DNA of 64,000 nt from Agelaius tricolor (GCA_023055355.1 JALJCS010000004.1:32239744-32303743); one strand, 5' to 3'; positions 1-15,100 are shown, numbered from the stretch's first letter. Translations and numbers: made by a program. The notes: generated by a model from the sequence alone, not told the origin.

Positions 1-3000
1 AGACTCATTGTAACAGCCACATGATTCTGCAGCAAAGCCCTAGGCCTCCCAGCGCCTAGGGTAAGCCCCTGTAGGTCCTTGAGAGCAGAGGACACTGCAT
101 GCTGAATGACTGAGCGCCAGCCCTTAAGTCTTCCCAAACTACTTTGCACACTATAAATATTTAAAAGATTATTGAGGTGGGGGATGGGGGCCGAACAGAT
201 GGGCTGTGATCTACCAGGAAACTGTTTTTTGGTATTTAAACTGCCATTACTTCCTTTTCCTGCTCACACAATGTAAGAATTCTTTTAATTAATAATCCAA
301 AGGGGGAAGCGTTCCCGTTTGGTTACCTGTAGCACTGCCGTTAGTATTTGCTGGGTAGGCCATGTTTGCTCAGTGACACATCCACAGCTGGGCTGTTTAG
401 TGTCATGCAAATGCCATGCATCAAGTCCAACCAGACATGCAACCTGGAACAAACAAGTAAAAAGCAGTTAAAAACAGGTAGTTTTAAGAAGTTAGGTACA
501 TTAAGCAGTAGTAAAGTCTCTCTTCAATGCAAACTTCAACCCAGCACTAGCATGCTCATCTTAAATCAGCATCTTATTTATCACAAACCCCAAGGGTGTC
601 CAAGTGACTGAAGCTGAACTGTGGCTCTCTGAAAACCTCCGGATCTGTCGTCAGTGAGGATGTAATTAGCTGAATCTAAAATTGGCCTTTGATTTTCTGG
701 CCTGCCCTCAGCTTTTTTGCAGCTGGTCTCTAAACTCCCCTGTACCACCGCAGATTCCTCATTTGCAGGCATGTGTATAAAGTTTTATATTACCCAACAT
801 CTTGTGAAGGCAGGGTTAGAGAATTTTTTAGGTGAAGAGCACCTACAGAAGCACTGTACCAGTGAGCAATTTCTGAGCTCAGATGTCCCCCTTAGGAGGT
901 GAGGGTAGAACCCTGAGATGCAGCCAGAGCAGGCATCTCTGCCTGACAAACCTAGACACCAACAGCTACTGTATGGAAGCCAGCAGGGTGGGGGGACCAG
1001 AGGTGGCACGGACACTGTCAGGAATGGTGCTCAGCTGGCTACAAGACCTCTCCACTGCAAATTCCAGCAGCAATGGCTTCTCTGGGTGCTATGTTTTCTT
1101 CCAATCCACACATGGCAGATTGAACCAATAAGCATTTGCCTGAAGCTCATGCTGCAGGTACAGAAAAAGAGCACTGTCCTCTTGAGTGGGTGGCTGCCAA
1201 GAATGAAGCCAAATGAGAGGCAGAGGCCAAACCAACAGCAGTTCTGTGGTTTGCTGGCTGACTCGGCAAAGCCAGAATTGTTGGCTCTGCAGTAGGGCTC
1301 TTGTTCCTTTTCCCTGCCCACCTTCAGTGCAGGGGGCAGCCTGATCACAGATCTTACTTCAGGACAGAAGATCTGACTCATCTGGGGCAGCAGAGATGCC
1401 TCTTCCTGAGTCTGCTTTGAGTTTTCTGCAGTCCAAACAGCATTTTATTTTGTTGACTCAGATAGGTGGAGCTTAGGCATATGAAGAACACGCTGCTTTG
1501 CTGACCCCCATCTGACTTGGGCTGACAACTCCTCAAGAAACTAGTCACATTTTTCCAATTATATTTGATTTAGCTCTGATAGTATGTGCAGGAAAGTATT
1601 TAAAAGCTAAGCAGATTAGCAAAGAAAAAGAAAATCAAGAAATTAATGAGCGCAGGCACCATGTGAATTTGAGTCAGAGATACACTGACTGATAGAGAAG
1701 ACTGGCTGTCTTCTATGACAGAGCTCCATCATAGAAGCTAATACCGCTTTGCTTTTTCCTTCAAGAACACAAATACCTTCATTTTTAGTACAGTCCTGAT
1801 ATCAATTTTCCAAGCATGCAGGAAGAGCTTCATTGCAATTCCTCCTCCCCTAGCTCTGCCTTATACACTGACATTTGCCATCTCTTGTTCAGTGGAGGGC
1901 AGAGCATGAAGCTGCTATAAAGATATAAGTGAAAGGCTATGAACAGCAATATAAGGCAGGAATCCAACAAAGGCCATGATGCATAGAGGCCCATCACAAG
2001 ATTCCTGACCTAATGATAGTTATAAAATTTCTGAAAAAATGAAGCATGGCAAAAAACCAAAACAAAACAAAAAGAAAAACATGTTGCTGGCAGAGTTTGC
2101 AGCTGGGGCAGAAGTTTTAAACCTGTGAGCTTTTAGGAAAATATTAACTACTTTCTTTGAAACACATTTTAAAGCATCACTCCCATCACTGCTTGCTGAA
2201 GGATATAAAGTTATCTTTTAAGCTGAAGACAGGCAATTTTTACTGAGTCCCAGTGAATGCTTACTGAAAAATTATTGTCAGCCTCCATGTGAAGTTCAGG
2301 ATGTGTCCTGAAGCTCAGGACAGCCACTGTCTCAGGGCAGGCTGCACTTAGCAGGGTATCAATCTCTATCACTGCAACCAAGGGTAAAGGAAACTGAATT
2401 TATTTACCCACTTCTAATTTGTTCGGCATAGCTCTGTGCTGTCTCGGTAGCACTGTAACAAGAGGTACCCTTCCCTGCTTTCATTACATCCCCTGTACAA
2501 GGGGAGACCTGAGAGCAGAGCATGCACCCAGGGATGGGTACAGACAGACGGGTGGGAGGGGATCCTGTGGGGGGAGACATCTCTTTTAGGTGCAGTGCAG
2601 TCCCAAGTATGAATGGATCAACAACAAAAATGAGGCCCGACTGTGGCGTGCCTCATCATGGGTTTAAAAGTAAAATCTGTTACAGTCACTATTCTCAGGC
2701 ACAATGAGGAGAGCTTCCCAATAGCAAGAAACAAATGTAATTCAGGTGAGAATTGAGACAAAGTTAATAAAAATAGGGCTGAAAATCTAAACAAGGTCTG
2801 AGATCTCCATTTTGTTGTGGCTTGAAGAGATCAAATTGACCTGGTACAAATGGCCTTGTGAGTATGCTTCTGCCAATTTCAAAGCTATGCAGGCTCAAGT
2901 ACCTCAAGCAAACTCACTCGCTGCTTCTGAGCTTTAGTGACAATTAATAAAATAATTCAGGAAGCAAATTCAGTCCAACAGATAGAAGAAAATGAAAAAA

Positions 3001-3086
3001 AGAAAGGAAAACATAGGATCTAATAATTTGTTAGCTCAGTAAAATAATTGATTCCTATATTTTTTGGTACAGTAGGGTGGTTTCGA

Positions 3087-3123
3087 TTTTTTTGTTTTGT
3101 TTTGTTTTTTGTTTGTTTGTTTT
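3087..3123. repeat. (TTTTG)n/(TTTG)n simple repeat
   Basis: This is a T/G-only tract in which T runs alternate with single G residues, passing from a 5-bp to a 4-bp period. On the minus strand it reads as an A-rich CAAAA/CAAA tract. It could be a decayed poly(A) tail of a minus-strand insertion, but no adjacent element is recognisable. Confidence 0.8.
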
Positions 3124-6100
3124 ATATTACATGTAGCAGGACTTGAAATTCTGTCTATTAAACAGCTCTTCAACTACAGAAAAAAATCTAATCTACCTCA
3201 GCAAACTCATGGAAGAAGGGAATTTTGCTAAAATGTGCTTTGAGCCATACATCGGGAACTGAATTCCTGAAATTGCACCAGCACATACATGGATCATTTT
3301 TAGAATGGTGCCACATGTGATTCCCCAGCTGCACACACCCCAGAAGCTGTATTTGGACACAAGTCTCTCATGTGGGCGAGGCACAGCAAAATACCAGAGA
3401 GGAGGAAAACTTAGTCTTTTCTACAGCAAAGCATATTCTCCAGCAGAGACATCTTACACAAGAAAATTAGTAGAGGAGCTTGTATATTCCATTCCCAAGT
3501 CTTCAACTCTTTGCCTATGTGTTTTTACATGCTCAACCCATGCTTGCCTGTGAATATTGTGATTTACAGATCCTAGGGCAAATGCAAAACAAGCAGAGAC
3601 TAGCTGTACGAAGAGTTATTGCTCAATGAAGCAGTTGTTAAAAGTGTTTTGCATTAGATATTCAAACTCTCTTCTGCCCTGAGGTTCAATAGCAGAAACC
3701 TTAAACACACATGATCCTCAGTTTCTACAAACATTCGCGACACCCCAGCTTTTACAGGTTTTTCCAGAATGGCAATTTTTTAGGCAGAACATAAAGCCTA
3801 TGTCCTAATCCTGTCCGAGTCACAAGGGAAAAGAACCTTGCTCCTTTTTTGTGCTGCATCTTGCTAGGTCACTGACACCTATTGTGGTGTTTCAGCACCA
3901 CAAGTATGTGAGTATGTATAGATCAGTTCTGGCATCCACACAGCAGAACTACAGAAATGCAGGGGCCTCTAGAGGCACAGACCTTGCAGAAAATCCAGAC
4001 TCACACTTCAGTCTGATGTTTGCAGGAGACACTCAAGATAGAGAACAGCTGAAATTTGGTCTAAGAGCAGCTGTAGAACAGCATGTCGGCAACACTGTAA
4101 TTAGAAGAGAAATATAACTCAGCTCTTAACCCAGAGAAGCAGTCCTGAAAGTCCTCCTGTCCAGGGCTGAGGTCACATGTGGAAAGGGTGATGGGTGCAC
4201 ACTGGTTTGTGGGATTCAAGGAAATAGATTGTGGCTTCCCAGGCAAGGAGGCTTTAGGCTAAATAGATGCATAAGTAACTTTTTTCTCATGGCACACGCA
4301 GACTCTTAAGAGCAAACAGTCACATCAACCACTCCAAAGAAGGTCCAGATCAGCACCATATTTTGAACCACTCACGGGGTGAATGTGGTTCAGACAATAC
4401 AGTTCTGTTGTTTAAGACCTGGATTAAAAGTGGGAGCACTGTAGGTCAGAACTATGAAGGATCCAAAGGTATGGGCTCCCAATTGTTCAGATGGATGTAG
4501 TCAGGGAATGGTTCCAGGAGAAAAACCAGCTCTGCAATCCTATCCAGCGAGTGCAAAGTGGTGATTAAATAGGTCTAGGGTAGAATGGTTTGACAGTGCA
4601 AGTCGACCCATGAGATGCAATACTCAAGAAGAACTGGTACTGCTCCATTCCTGCTGTAGATCAGCACAACGAGACTTCTGCCTGAGACTTCCCTCTCACA
4701 TGTGGGTCGTCCTGGCAGTAGAACTTGCCCAGTTTCATTCTGCAAGACACTGATATAATTTGCAAACAGGAGACAAGATATATGCAAAACCTATCTGAAA
4801 ACATAGATGGTAATTTCTCTAGATGCAAGAAGAAATTGGCACTGGGAATCTCTCCTGCTCAGCCAGAGTGGCAAGCACTTTTCAAACTTGTGCTTTTCTA
4901 CAGCAAACAGGAATGTCTGCAACCTACGTGTACTAAGTATTCCAGGTGCAATTTAAATGAAGCAAGGTCTGAAGCCAACAACAGCAAAAGAGAAAGTATG
5001 TGGGGAGTTGCTGTGGTTGGTATCTATCCTGGGATAATGACTGTATCTCACTGATACTTTCTTTTCAATCTTACCCCTACTCTGGTTGTGTTTTTCTTAT
5101 CTTTATGTTTATCAAAATGAGTGGCCAATAAACTGAAAGGCAACATTTTTAAGGGAGAAATATATATTTTTAATATATATACTACTTTACAATTAAAAGC
5201 AAAAACCAAGTAAGAATGCAGGCATATAAGGATTTTTTTTCAAGTGAGACACAGAGTGATCAACATTGAGATAAAGGTAAACTGTGAATGATTTTAAATT
5301 TCACTTAATTATTTAATCACGTAACAATTCAGCCATTCATAAACTTTCTAGAGCCAATGTCTTTATAATGTTGCATCCAAATCACAAGCAAAATTATGCA
5401 AGTTGCTGTTCAAGTCTCACTAACGGAACAAAATAAATCAGTAGCTAGGCCACCTTGAAATGCAGAACTAAAAATCCCTGGGACCAGTGTTTCCTGCAGC
5501 ATCTCTCAGGCAGCAGTCAGTTGTGGTTCCGTCTCTCCATCACAAGACAGAAACTATTCTTACTATATGCAGTATGACAGGTAATTCATTTTGGAGAATA
5601 TTTAAGCAGTCAATCAAAAGAAGTCACCTCTCACTATGCGGTTGGGAGTTTTTTTGGTTTGGTTTGGGTTTTTTTTCTGCAGAATCTGCAGTATGATGAG
5701 AGCAAAAGAAGCCTTGTAAATCCTTTCAACAAGCAAGTTAATTAAAAAGATATGGCTACGGTCAGCATGAATTTACCTGCCTGCCTTCATCACTCCCTCC
5801 ACTTATGACAGTGGTCTGAAAAAAGGTCTTTCTTTACAGCAGGGCTCCAGGCAAAAGCTGAGCTAAGCTCTGTTAAGAAGAGAGTGATGGCTCAGAAATT
5901 CTGGGACCTGAGTCAGCAAGCTGAAGAAAAGAACAGTCAGAGTGCTCCTACCCAGGGCTAATGCTTCCCTTCTGACAAAAACAACAACAAAATATCAGAC
6001 CCAACTCTAAGCTTTCTTGCTTTTGAACCCCAGAGTCTGAGCTAATGCCATGCCAGGCTCCAGTTCTCAAGCTGCATTGGAAAAAACGTAAATGAGTTTC

Positions 6101-6563
6101 ACGGGGATTCCCTCAATTGTCTTCTCCCCCAGCCCCTGCCTTAAGCAGACTTGCATTAAGCTTGTCTGCTCTCCTTGTTGTTGCTGCAAGCACAGAATAA
6201 ATGTACAGCCTTCAGTAATGTAGGGGTCTGAGTGGTTTTCTATATACTTGAAAATGGTCTTCTAATCTCCTGAGCTGAGCTTCTACAAGCTTCTGCTTCA
6301 CTATCCTGAGCCACCTACCCACTGCACAGGAATGGGGCTTCACTGGGCAGCTTTCAGCAGAGAAAATGCCTCAGAAAATGGATATATGGGAAAATATTTC
6401 AAAGGTACTGGGTCCTTCCGGCTATTCGAAATATCCCACAAATTTTCTGAATTTCTGCAAGTATTGCTTTGTCACATTTGCTAGCAATAGCAGAAATGCT
6501 CTACGATCAGCTGCTGGGTTTCAGTTTCCCTTCCACATGGAGTTATCCCAGCTGTGTCTGAAG

Positions 6564-6598
6564 GATCCAGAAGAGAAATCTGATCCAGAAGAGAAGCT
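6564..6598. repeat. 18-bp tandem duplication
   Basis: Two adjacent copies begin with the same 14 bases (gatccagaagagaa) and diverge at the last few. It is a short slippage-type duplication with no visible function. Confidence 0.75.
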
Positions 6599-8330
6599 GT
6601 TCTACACAAGCCAATCAGTGACTTGCTGGGAAAGGAAAAAGAAACAGCAAAAGAGTAGGAAATGGATTTGTAAAGAATTTTCAAAACTTGATAGAAAGTT
6701 TATATAGTTTTGTACATCTGTATGTAAACACTGAGAAAAAGTGTGTTAATTTAAGAAGGTTATAGAATAGAGATACCCCATCTCTATAAAAACTAAAAAA
6801 AGCAACACAAAAGGATTTTAGAATAGTACCCAGCAGAAACAAACATAACCAGCATTCTGTAGGGTCAGACAAATGATCCATCCAGACTGTCTTGTTTTGA
6901 ATAGTAGCAACAGCAGATATTATTTAAGGAGTGTTCAAGTGCCTTCTGACCATTAAACCATGCTTCTGTATTGTCCCAGCATCAACAATTATTGGATTGG
7001 GAATATTTAAAGGTACATCCTTACCATGTAATTTTAATATTCACATAAATTGCCTGGATTTAACTAGCCTCTTTCTGACCCTGCTGATGCCACCTGCTTC
7101 TGCTGCCTTGTGGGACAGAAGTCCCAGACTGTAAATACCCACCACAACATCTTTTCTTATTTTGTGCTGCTGTTTCACATATTTTATTGTCACCAAATTC
7201 TTGCATTGCAGGTCTTAGTCAAAATCAGTGCAGATTTTTTCAGATTCAGCTTTTTCAGATTCAAACCACACCCTTTGTGATTTTATGAACTATAATCTTC
7301 TCTCCCAGCTCATAGGCAATACAGTCCCCAGCTCATTTTACTTTGCCCTTTTTTAACCCTTTCATGTTTACTCAACATGTGGAAGATCCTGGTCATGAAC
7401 AGCATCTTACAAAAAAGTTGTTTGCAAGAACAATCGTACAAAATGGGGTAAGGTACATGCAATATTTTTCAGTGTAACCAAGCTTGGCTCTAACATCTAG
7501 GTAATTTGTGGGAAGGCAAACCTCAGCTCTAGTAATTCTTGTCAAGCAGTTAAGACAAAACAGAACTTACCTGCAAGCACAAGCAGCTTTCTCTAGCACA
7601 GGCCAGAGGTTAGACACAGCCCTCCACAGCATCCCAAAAGACATCAGGTCAGCCTAGTGGACTTTTGGTACCCATACCTGTGGTCAGAAGTCCAGCAGAC
7701 TCACTGCCAGCCAGAAGTGGCAGCTCTTAAGGCAGCCCTATGTTCTTACTGACAGGATCACCACTAATTAGTAAAAGGAAATCTTTGTATGGATTCTGTG
7801 AACCTGAACCATAGTTGGGATGCTTTTGTCACTTGTAATAAGGAGGACATCCTATCCATACAAAACTAGGCTGCAGTCTGATGACTTGGTGGTCCTTGTC
7901 TGATGTGCAAGAGCATGATCTTCACTCATGAGTGAGCCTAAACACAGACAGGTATGTCTGGATGACACCCATCACACAGTGCTGCAAGGCCCCCCACACC
8001 CTGCAAGCATTTTCAGACCACCCATCTCTTTTGGAAATCATTCCTGACAACATTGTTGTCATCACATTACATTACAGAAGAAAAAAAAAAACACCTTCAG
8101 AAGACTGCATGGTGCAGCAACTCAGAAACTCATTTCTGTTTATGTTAGAGAGAAAAAAAATCAACTAGAAAAAGAAAGGCAATCCATGGTAGAAAAAAAC
8201 AACTTTTTTTTTTATACCTGAAATTCCTCATGGGTGATGTAGAGGACACTCCCTTCACTTTATGCCAGTGAATAATGAGTCACATAAAAGTGCATTAATT
8301 CAAACCATTATGGTATTGCTATGGGTTATG

Positions 8331-8356
8331 CTGTGACAGGGAGCTGTGACAGGGAG
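8331..8356. repeat. Exact 13-bp tandem duplication
   Basis: The unit ctgtgacagggag occurs twice back to back with no mismatch. It is probably replication slippage. Confidence 0.85.
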
Positions 8357-11300
8357 CCCAAAGGATGCAACTGTGCTATCCATATTTTTCTTGTGGAAAA
8401 GCAGGAGGGATGAAACTTCCATGGCTTGAAGTAGTTCAGTCTCCAGGAGGGAAATGAAACATGTGCTGAGCAGCATTTTCATCTGCTCTGACAAAGACTG
8501 AAATCCAACATGAATAACAAATGAAAAGGCTCCCAAAAAGTTGGCAGAAAAAAGAATGCATCCTGGGGATGACACATGCATCCCAGCACCAGTACACCTG
8601 TGGCCTCCCAGAGCTGACAACCCTGGAACTGCTCTGCCTGGGACGAGAAGCGGTTCTACCTTCCTCTCCACAGCATGTGTACGAACTGTCCATTACATCT
8701 GTTCACTCAATGGGGCAGGACAAAACACAGCATCCTTTCCACTCTATATTTAAAGATTAAGAGTTGAACAACACATATGCAGATCCAAATAATTTAAAAT
8801 TAATTCACTTATTCAAAAAGGATTTACAGGTAGATAAACGTGAAGGCTGAAATGAACAAACCAATCAAGGATGTTTACAAACGGTTTATGAAATGGACTG
8901 TGATTTTGTTTAGACTTTGCATCTAAGACAAACTGCAAGGATTTTAAGGCATAAAATTTCATAAATAGACAAGTCTAACTCTTCTATAAAGTACCCAAGT
9001 ACTTAGTCTTCAGTGAGATTGCATATATAACGGCACAAACAAGAAACATATTTAGAGGCAGACAGTCAAATATCAGTCTGTCTCTTCCTCTGATTTTAGG
9101 TCTGAGATGCTATACATAACCAGACCAACCATAAATCTGATATGACAAAAGGGCAACGATATGGAACAGTTGGTAAGTTCAAGGATAAATACTTTTGTCT
9201 AGCAGCATTTGCTCATGTAGCTCTGACTTCAGCTAAAGGTGTATCTTTACCTGAGAAAGCTCCAGCAGATCAGCTTTGTCTCCAAATAGCCCTAAATGCT
9301 GCTTTTCCCCCAAAATAATGCCCAAATTCTGGTATCGCTTCCTTTTTTTAACTACTAGTACAGGTACTGTGGACTGTGGTATCAACCTTACATGAACAGA
9401 GAAATTATAGGCTTTTTCCACAATGAAAGTGGAAAATTTTAGGGGCAAGGGGACAATATTGCAAGGACCAGGCTCTTGCTTTTCATCTACCACAGTTTAC
9501 AAGAGAGGACTTAAAGTGTCACTCTCCATTAGACTCTGTCTACAGCCCACACTGCCAACATCTGTCCCCAAGTGCTAGACTGTATTTACAACCTCAATAC
9601 TACCATGGGCCCATTTCTCTTCAAGCTGACTGAAGTGGCCCTTCAGCAATAGAAGGGGACCCTAGTTACCACCACTTTTCTATAGAGACCACAACCCCCC
9701 AGCTTCAGCATGGCCAGGGAGCACACTCCAGACATGCTCCAGGGTGCTGTCCCTTCCCACTCCATCACACAGCATCCCTCAGAAGCAGCCAGCACATGTG
9801 CACAATTATTTTTACCTCCTCGCTAAGGCACAAACCACCTCTTGTGAGGCTTTCAACATTCATTCCAGGGGTGAGGAGGTTTCTCTGGTCCTGCCTCCAA
9901 AGCCACCATATGTCCACACCACGGCCTATGGACTGCAAGCCTGCACTCTCGGCAGGAGGGAGGCAAGATATCTCAGCAGCAAAGACCTGCCAGTCAACCC
10001 ACCACGTGCCATATGGGCTCTCATTGCTGAGCATGCAGAGTCACCAAACCATGCTAACGCTGTGATTTGGAGCTGGCAGGAACCATCTGGAGACCATCTG
10101 GCAGCAGCTGCAGCAGAGCATGATGGAGCCAGTGTAGCTGGGTATCTCCATACTCTTGCTGCTCAACAGCACATAGAGAAAGACAGGTCAGCTTGTCAGG
10201 CAAGTGTCACTCAGCCTCTGCACTGCATGCAGCCAAAAACATTTTGCTACATGTGGACACCTGCAGGGAATTTACCCACCCAAAGGAGGGGACCACAAGT
10301 TGGGGCAATGCACTTGTCCTCACAGGGGATGTTCCTCTCTGCAGCCTAGTCAAATCAACATTAAAACAACCTGTTCCTAATGCTCTGGGACTCTGTAATT
10401 TAATCCAAGGAATTGAAATCAGCATAGAGTTCACATAACCTGTCTTCCTCCTTCTCAGTCAGAGAATGAACTAACACTTGCATTAATTATTCACAGCATC
10501 CTCTCATGCTCATGCTCCCCATCTTTTTCAAACAGATGTACAGTGGCAAGAGAGTCCAGTGCAGACAAAAGTGTGATGATCAACTTACTGCACAAGAACT
10601 TTTCACCTTAGGAAGCCAGGACTCAGTGAATTATGTCTCTCCCCTAAAAATTCTAATAAGACAGCCCTGCATCTGGCAAGTGGCATGAGGCACACCACTG
10701 CTGTGCCACGGGGTGCCAGGGAGCAGAGGGGCTGACACGCTGCTGGGACACGTCTGGTATGACTGCCATGTGCAGCATCGAGGCTGGCAGTGCTGACTCT
10801 CACTTCTGCCAGGAACATCCAAATAAACTCAGCCTTCATTCATGTTGTCTGTCAGCCAAAACTGTATCTCAGCGCTGACATGAACTGAAACAATAACAAA
10901 CAAGCGGCCATCATGTGCCAAGTTAGAATCAAATCTGTAATTCCCCAAATGGCGTATGGATCTGAAACACTCACCCACTTAATAACCCTGAGACAGTGGA
11001 CAGTGGAGTCCACCATAATCTGCAAAAACGATACCTTTCTATGGGGATCTATAAATACGTTACCTTTAGTGGTTTTAGTTTATATTTTGTTAGATAGCAG
11101 AACGTTAATAAAGAAATAGCAAAATAAGGTATGTTTTTATCAGTCACCATATGAGCAAACAGACAGATGGCAGTGCATCTTGCACAACAAACCAAATTCT
11201 GGTAAAAAAGCAACGCAAGAACTTAAGCTTCTGAAGAGCAACACAGCAGGACTGTCACTGAAACAATGCATCTTCAGTGTGATTCATGTGTTTCTCCACA

Positions 11301-12077
11301 GAAAGCAAGTCCTAAGCAGGAAACTATGTGGTGTACATAAAACTAAAACTAATTGAGATGTTATTAGTAACAAAAGAATGGCTTTCATATTCACTTGTAT
11401 TATTATCTTGAGAGCAGAATAAGCTGCTGCACAGTTATCAATGCCCTCCTGAAACCATACCGCACAGGTCCTAGCAGAGAGGTACTTTTCTTGTTCAGGT
11501 TATCCCCATCCACATGGTGCTTCCCCAGAAAGGTAGGCCATACTTTGAGCTCTCCTCAGCCCCAGTACCCACAAATTTCTGATAAAAACACAGCCACAGC
11601 GAACAAATCAATACAGAGCTTAAAAGCACATCCATCTATCTTCTTGCAAGAACTACAGAACAGAAAAAACACAAGTTATTTATACCTGTCCCCCTTCTCC
11701 CTCATTCCATGCATAATCCAGAAGACAGCAGCTGAATTTGAACAAGGGCAGTCCCAGTCAGATAAAAAGGAAATTTTTTTTTAAGATTAGGTTCTGTTTT
11801 TTTCAGTCTGAGTAGAACTTAAGGGTCCCTTTGCAGCCACTCTAATTTCCTTACAAAGTCTAAAAATAACCTTTTTCCACAATACAACTAATTTTTACTG
11901 ATTTAAAATCTTGAGGAAAGTTCTTATAGAAGAGGACTCTTAAAACAGATGTTCTCCCCCCTAGCTTTTTTCTTAAGATATGCTGAAGTTCCTTTTCCCC
12001 ACCTTACTTATTTGGAGGAGCTGCTTATTTTTACTGTTTTGTCACCAAGGATCTATGTACCTCATTTGGGGCTAATC

Positions 12078-12134
12078 TTATCTGCTCCCATTCCTTGGAG
12101 CACATAATTTTATCTGCTCCTATTCATTGGAGCA
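12078..12134. repeat. Duplicated 25-bp hairpin-forming unit
   Basis: Copy 1 (12078-12102) and copy 2 (12110-12134) agree at 23 of 25 positions and are separated by 7 bp, giving a 32-bp period. Each copy contains tgctcc and ggagca as inverted arms, so each could form a small stem-loop. The function is unknown. Confidence 0.8.
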
Positions 12135-15100
12135 ACAGTCCACTACCTAAGCAATAGGAATTGTTACACTTCTGTATATTTTTACTGCAAGGGAAGACAA
12201 TATACAACCAAAACCATTAAAAAGCAGCACCACACTAGACAATTAAAGACCTTTGCAAGTCCTCCTCTTCGTTTTAATTTCTTAAATTTCTAAAGCTATT
12301 CAGTCACCATATGAGGAAATACTAGCATTTACTTTTTACTCTGCTGTACTGAATAACCCTTCTTCCCCCCTCTCCTCAAAACAATAGCAAAAGCAAGCAG
12401 AGAGATTACAACTGAACGACTGTGGACATATGTTTTGCTAATTATTAATCCATGTTTTGCCCCTTGTTTCTAATAATGTACATCCAGAATCAAAATGTTG
12501 CCAAGAAAATGTACAGAATGAAGGCTGTGTGCTGATGTTAGACTGCAATGAAGTTTCAAAAGCTGAAAACATGTAAGCAGGCAAAATTCTCCTTAGATAA
12601 ACAGTTAATTTTCCATTCCCTACGTCTAAATGCCATCACATGTCTTGTATATACATGCTTACACAAAGGGCATTTTCCTTTGCTATTAAGCAATGGGGTA
12701 AAAATAATAGATTTAACATATTACATTGCACAATATTTAGAAATACTCTGTATTTCCCTATTCATAAAAGCATTTCCTCTTTCAGGGAGGAAAGCTGCCA
12801 TCAAGGTGGGAAGCTCTCTGCAGTCATTTAAGCTGGGGAAACACCTTGTTGAGAAGGTGATCCGATCTTACATAAGTACAGGCACAAAAACTGCTTGAAT
12901 TTTCTCCCACCATGACAGAACTGGCAGTACAAAATACTTGCTTGTAAACCAGACAATATTTCCAACACAGTATTATCTGCTTCACCAGAAAAATGTGAAG
13001 TGAAAAGAGAAGAAACAGGCAAATGATGCTAAGCTTGCAGAAGACAAACATTAAGAAGTGAAATAAACACTATGTGAATTATTATTTCAAAAATATTATT
13101 TAAGAAGCAGACTATATTTATGTATGCAATGGAGTATTACAAGTCAAATGCTTTATTTTTGCTATATATTAGTTATTTTATAGCATATTCATAACTGGGG
13201 GAAGAAACACAAACCCAAATGAAAATGATTTTGAGTTATCTGAGGACATTGGCATGCTTCTTACCTGCTGCCATCACACTGAAAAATAATTGCTATGAAA
13301 ATTTCAAAGGAAAATACTAGCTAGGTCACACATCAAAATGAAGTTCTTAAAGGGTGAAAACCAATGTTAGTTTCCTTATAAATGTAGCTATATTAATCAT
13401 ATGATAGCTCAGGCACATGAGCCTTTGAGGGCACATAGACAAGCACTATTTTCATCAGCAGCTGTCAAGTAAGGCATGTTCTTTAGGGGCCAATTTTAAG
13501 AAAGCTAAATGGCACTTAAACAACAAAACTCCTATGGAAACTTACTCGATTTACATTGTCTCAACTCCCACCAAAATTAGGAAAGCAAATGTTAAACATG
13601 GACATGTCTAAAACTTGATCATAACTTACTGGGCAACATGCACCTCACAAATTGATGTGTCAAGTCACACCAACTTCTACACTGTGAACCATGCTTGCAG
13701 CTTAGAGGGAATAAAGAAGTGGATGGCTGCAAATTTTATCCTTAACTGAAGTCTTATAGCTGCAGCATAAGACTTCAAACCTTTGCATGTATCTCTCTGC
13801 TTAACTAGAACAAACTCTCAGCTGATTTTAAGAAAATTGTGGTGTTTGTTTTTTGGTGCATAAATCACACATCAACAGTTGCTCTAAAATAATAACTAGG
13901 TAGCTAAATATTGCTGCCAAAATTTGTGGTGGGTGGCTTTTTTTGGTTGTTGTTGTTGTAAATAAATACATGGAAACTTCAGATACCAGAATACATTCTT
14001 GGAGAAGTGTGATAGAAATAGGAAGGGTTAACTTAGTGGCAGACACTGCAGCACAAAAAGTAGACTGCAGATTTTCAGCAGTAATGATACTTCACTTTCC
14101 TTAGGGAGCTCATTGCAGGACTTGCAGAAGCAGAAAAGGACTTTCAAAGTTTCCTTGGAGAACTGCTGATAATCAGATTACAGCACAGACTACCAGAGCT
14201 GCCATATATGTGAACATCCCTCTCTGTGATCTAGTCTGCTCCCAGTTGCAGGGAAAGGAGTAGCATAAAAAAAAAGTTGAAACAAATTTCTTAGCATCAC
14301 TGTTTAACAGCAAGATTTCTTGGTCCAAAACTAATGAGATTTTTGCCTCTCACACAAGAGCTATAGAGATGAATCAAGGTTTTCAAGGTGCCTCCCACCA
14401 TCATCAGCTCAGTGACATCCACAAATGCAGTGCTCTTCATGGTGTTTACCTCTCTGCTGAGAGCCCGAGGCAGCTAGCCTTGTTGCAGGAGAGGCACATA
14501 AAACCCTGATTCCATCCATAAGGTGACCTACTGCTGCTCTGGTGGTACTCTCTTTATGGCTGTGCATTTTGGAGTGGGCAGTTTTTAGCTCATACGGAAA
14601 TAAACACAGCTGTGTGTGTGAACACCACTCCATCTCCTCCCCTCCTGAAAGATTTTACAGGCAGCTGCTATGCTCAAAAAAAAAAAAACTGCAGAAACAA
14701 ACATTGCCAAAAGTGCCAATTAGGAAGGCAATGTGGAAGGCAAAACCTGAGCAGGTATAATGTTTGGCATCAGCAGCTCTTTGCTCAGAAACAAAGAAGT
14801 ATTAAAGGTTTAAAAAAAAGAAGAAAAAAAGGACAGCTTTAAAGAATTCCACTTTTGTTTTATTGACTTGGCAGCAGTGAACAGTGGCAGAAGGAATGCA
14901 AGTGTGGAGAGAACATTTTGTTCATTCTCAGCAGCACACAGGTTTTTGAAGCAAGGTGGGACAGAACAGCAGAAATCACTCCCTACACACTCTAGACCTG
15001 TGAAGACACCAGCCAGCCCCTCCCATGAGATTAGTGTGTATTTATGTTGCTGCAATAACAAAATAGCATTCAAAGCAACAATGATGATAACACACTTTAA

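Larger units (their letters stand above)
1..12077. other. Non-coding stretch, no gene supported
   Basis: No exon, RNA gene or recognisable transposon could be supported here. The open frames are short and spread over both strands without coding character. Small items seen are an 8-bp inverted repeat at 38-61 (ccctaggc/gcctaggg), an 18-bp tandem duplication at 6564-6598, an exact 13-bp tandem duplication at 8331-8356, and a somewhat GC-richer block at about 9600-10860. That block holds the longest open frame of the window (9744-10349), but the frame starts at GTG and has no in-frame ATG for most of its length. The stretch is best read as intron or intergenic DNA; untranslated exons of a long non-coding RNA cannot be excluded from sequence alone. 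Confidence 0.6.

Noticed and set aside
9744..10349. 201-codon open frame, the longest in the window
   Set aside because: It begins at GTG, has no in-frame ATG for most of its length, overlaps open frames on both strands, lies in a GC-richer patch where stops are rarer, and resembles no family.
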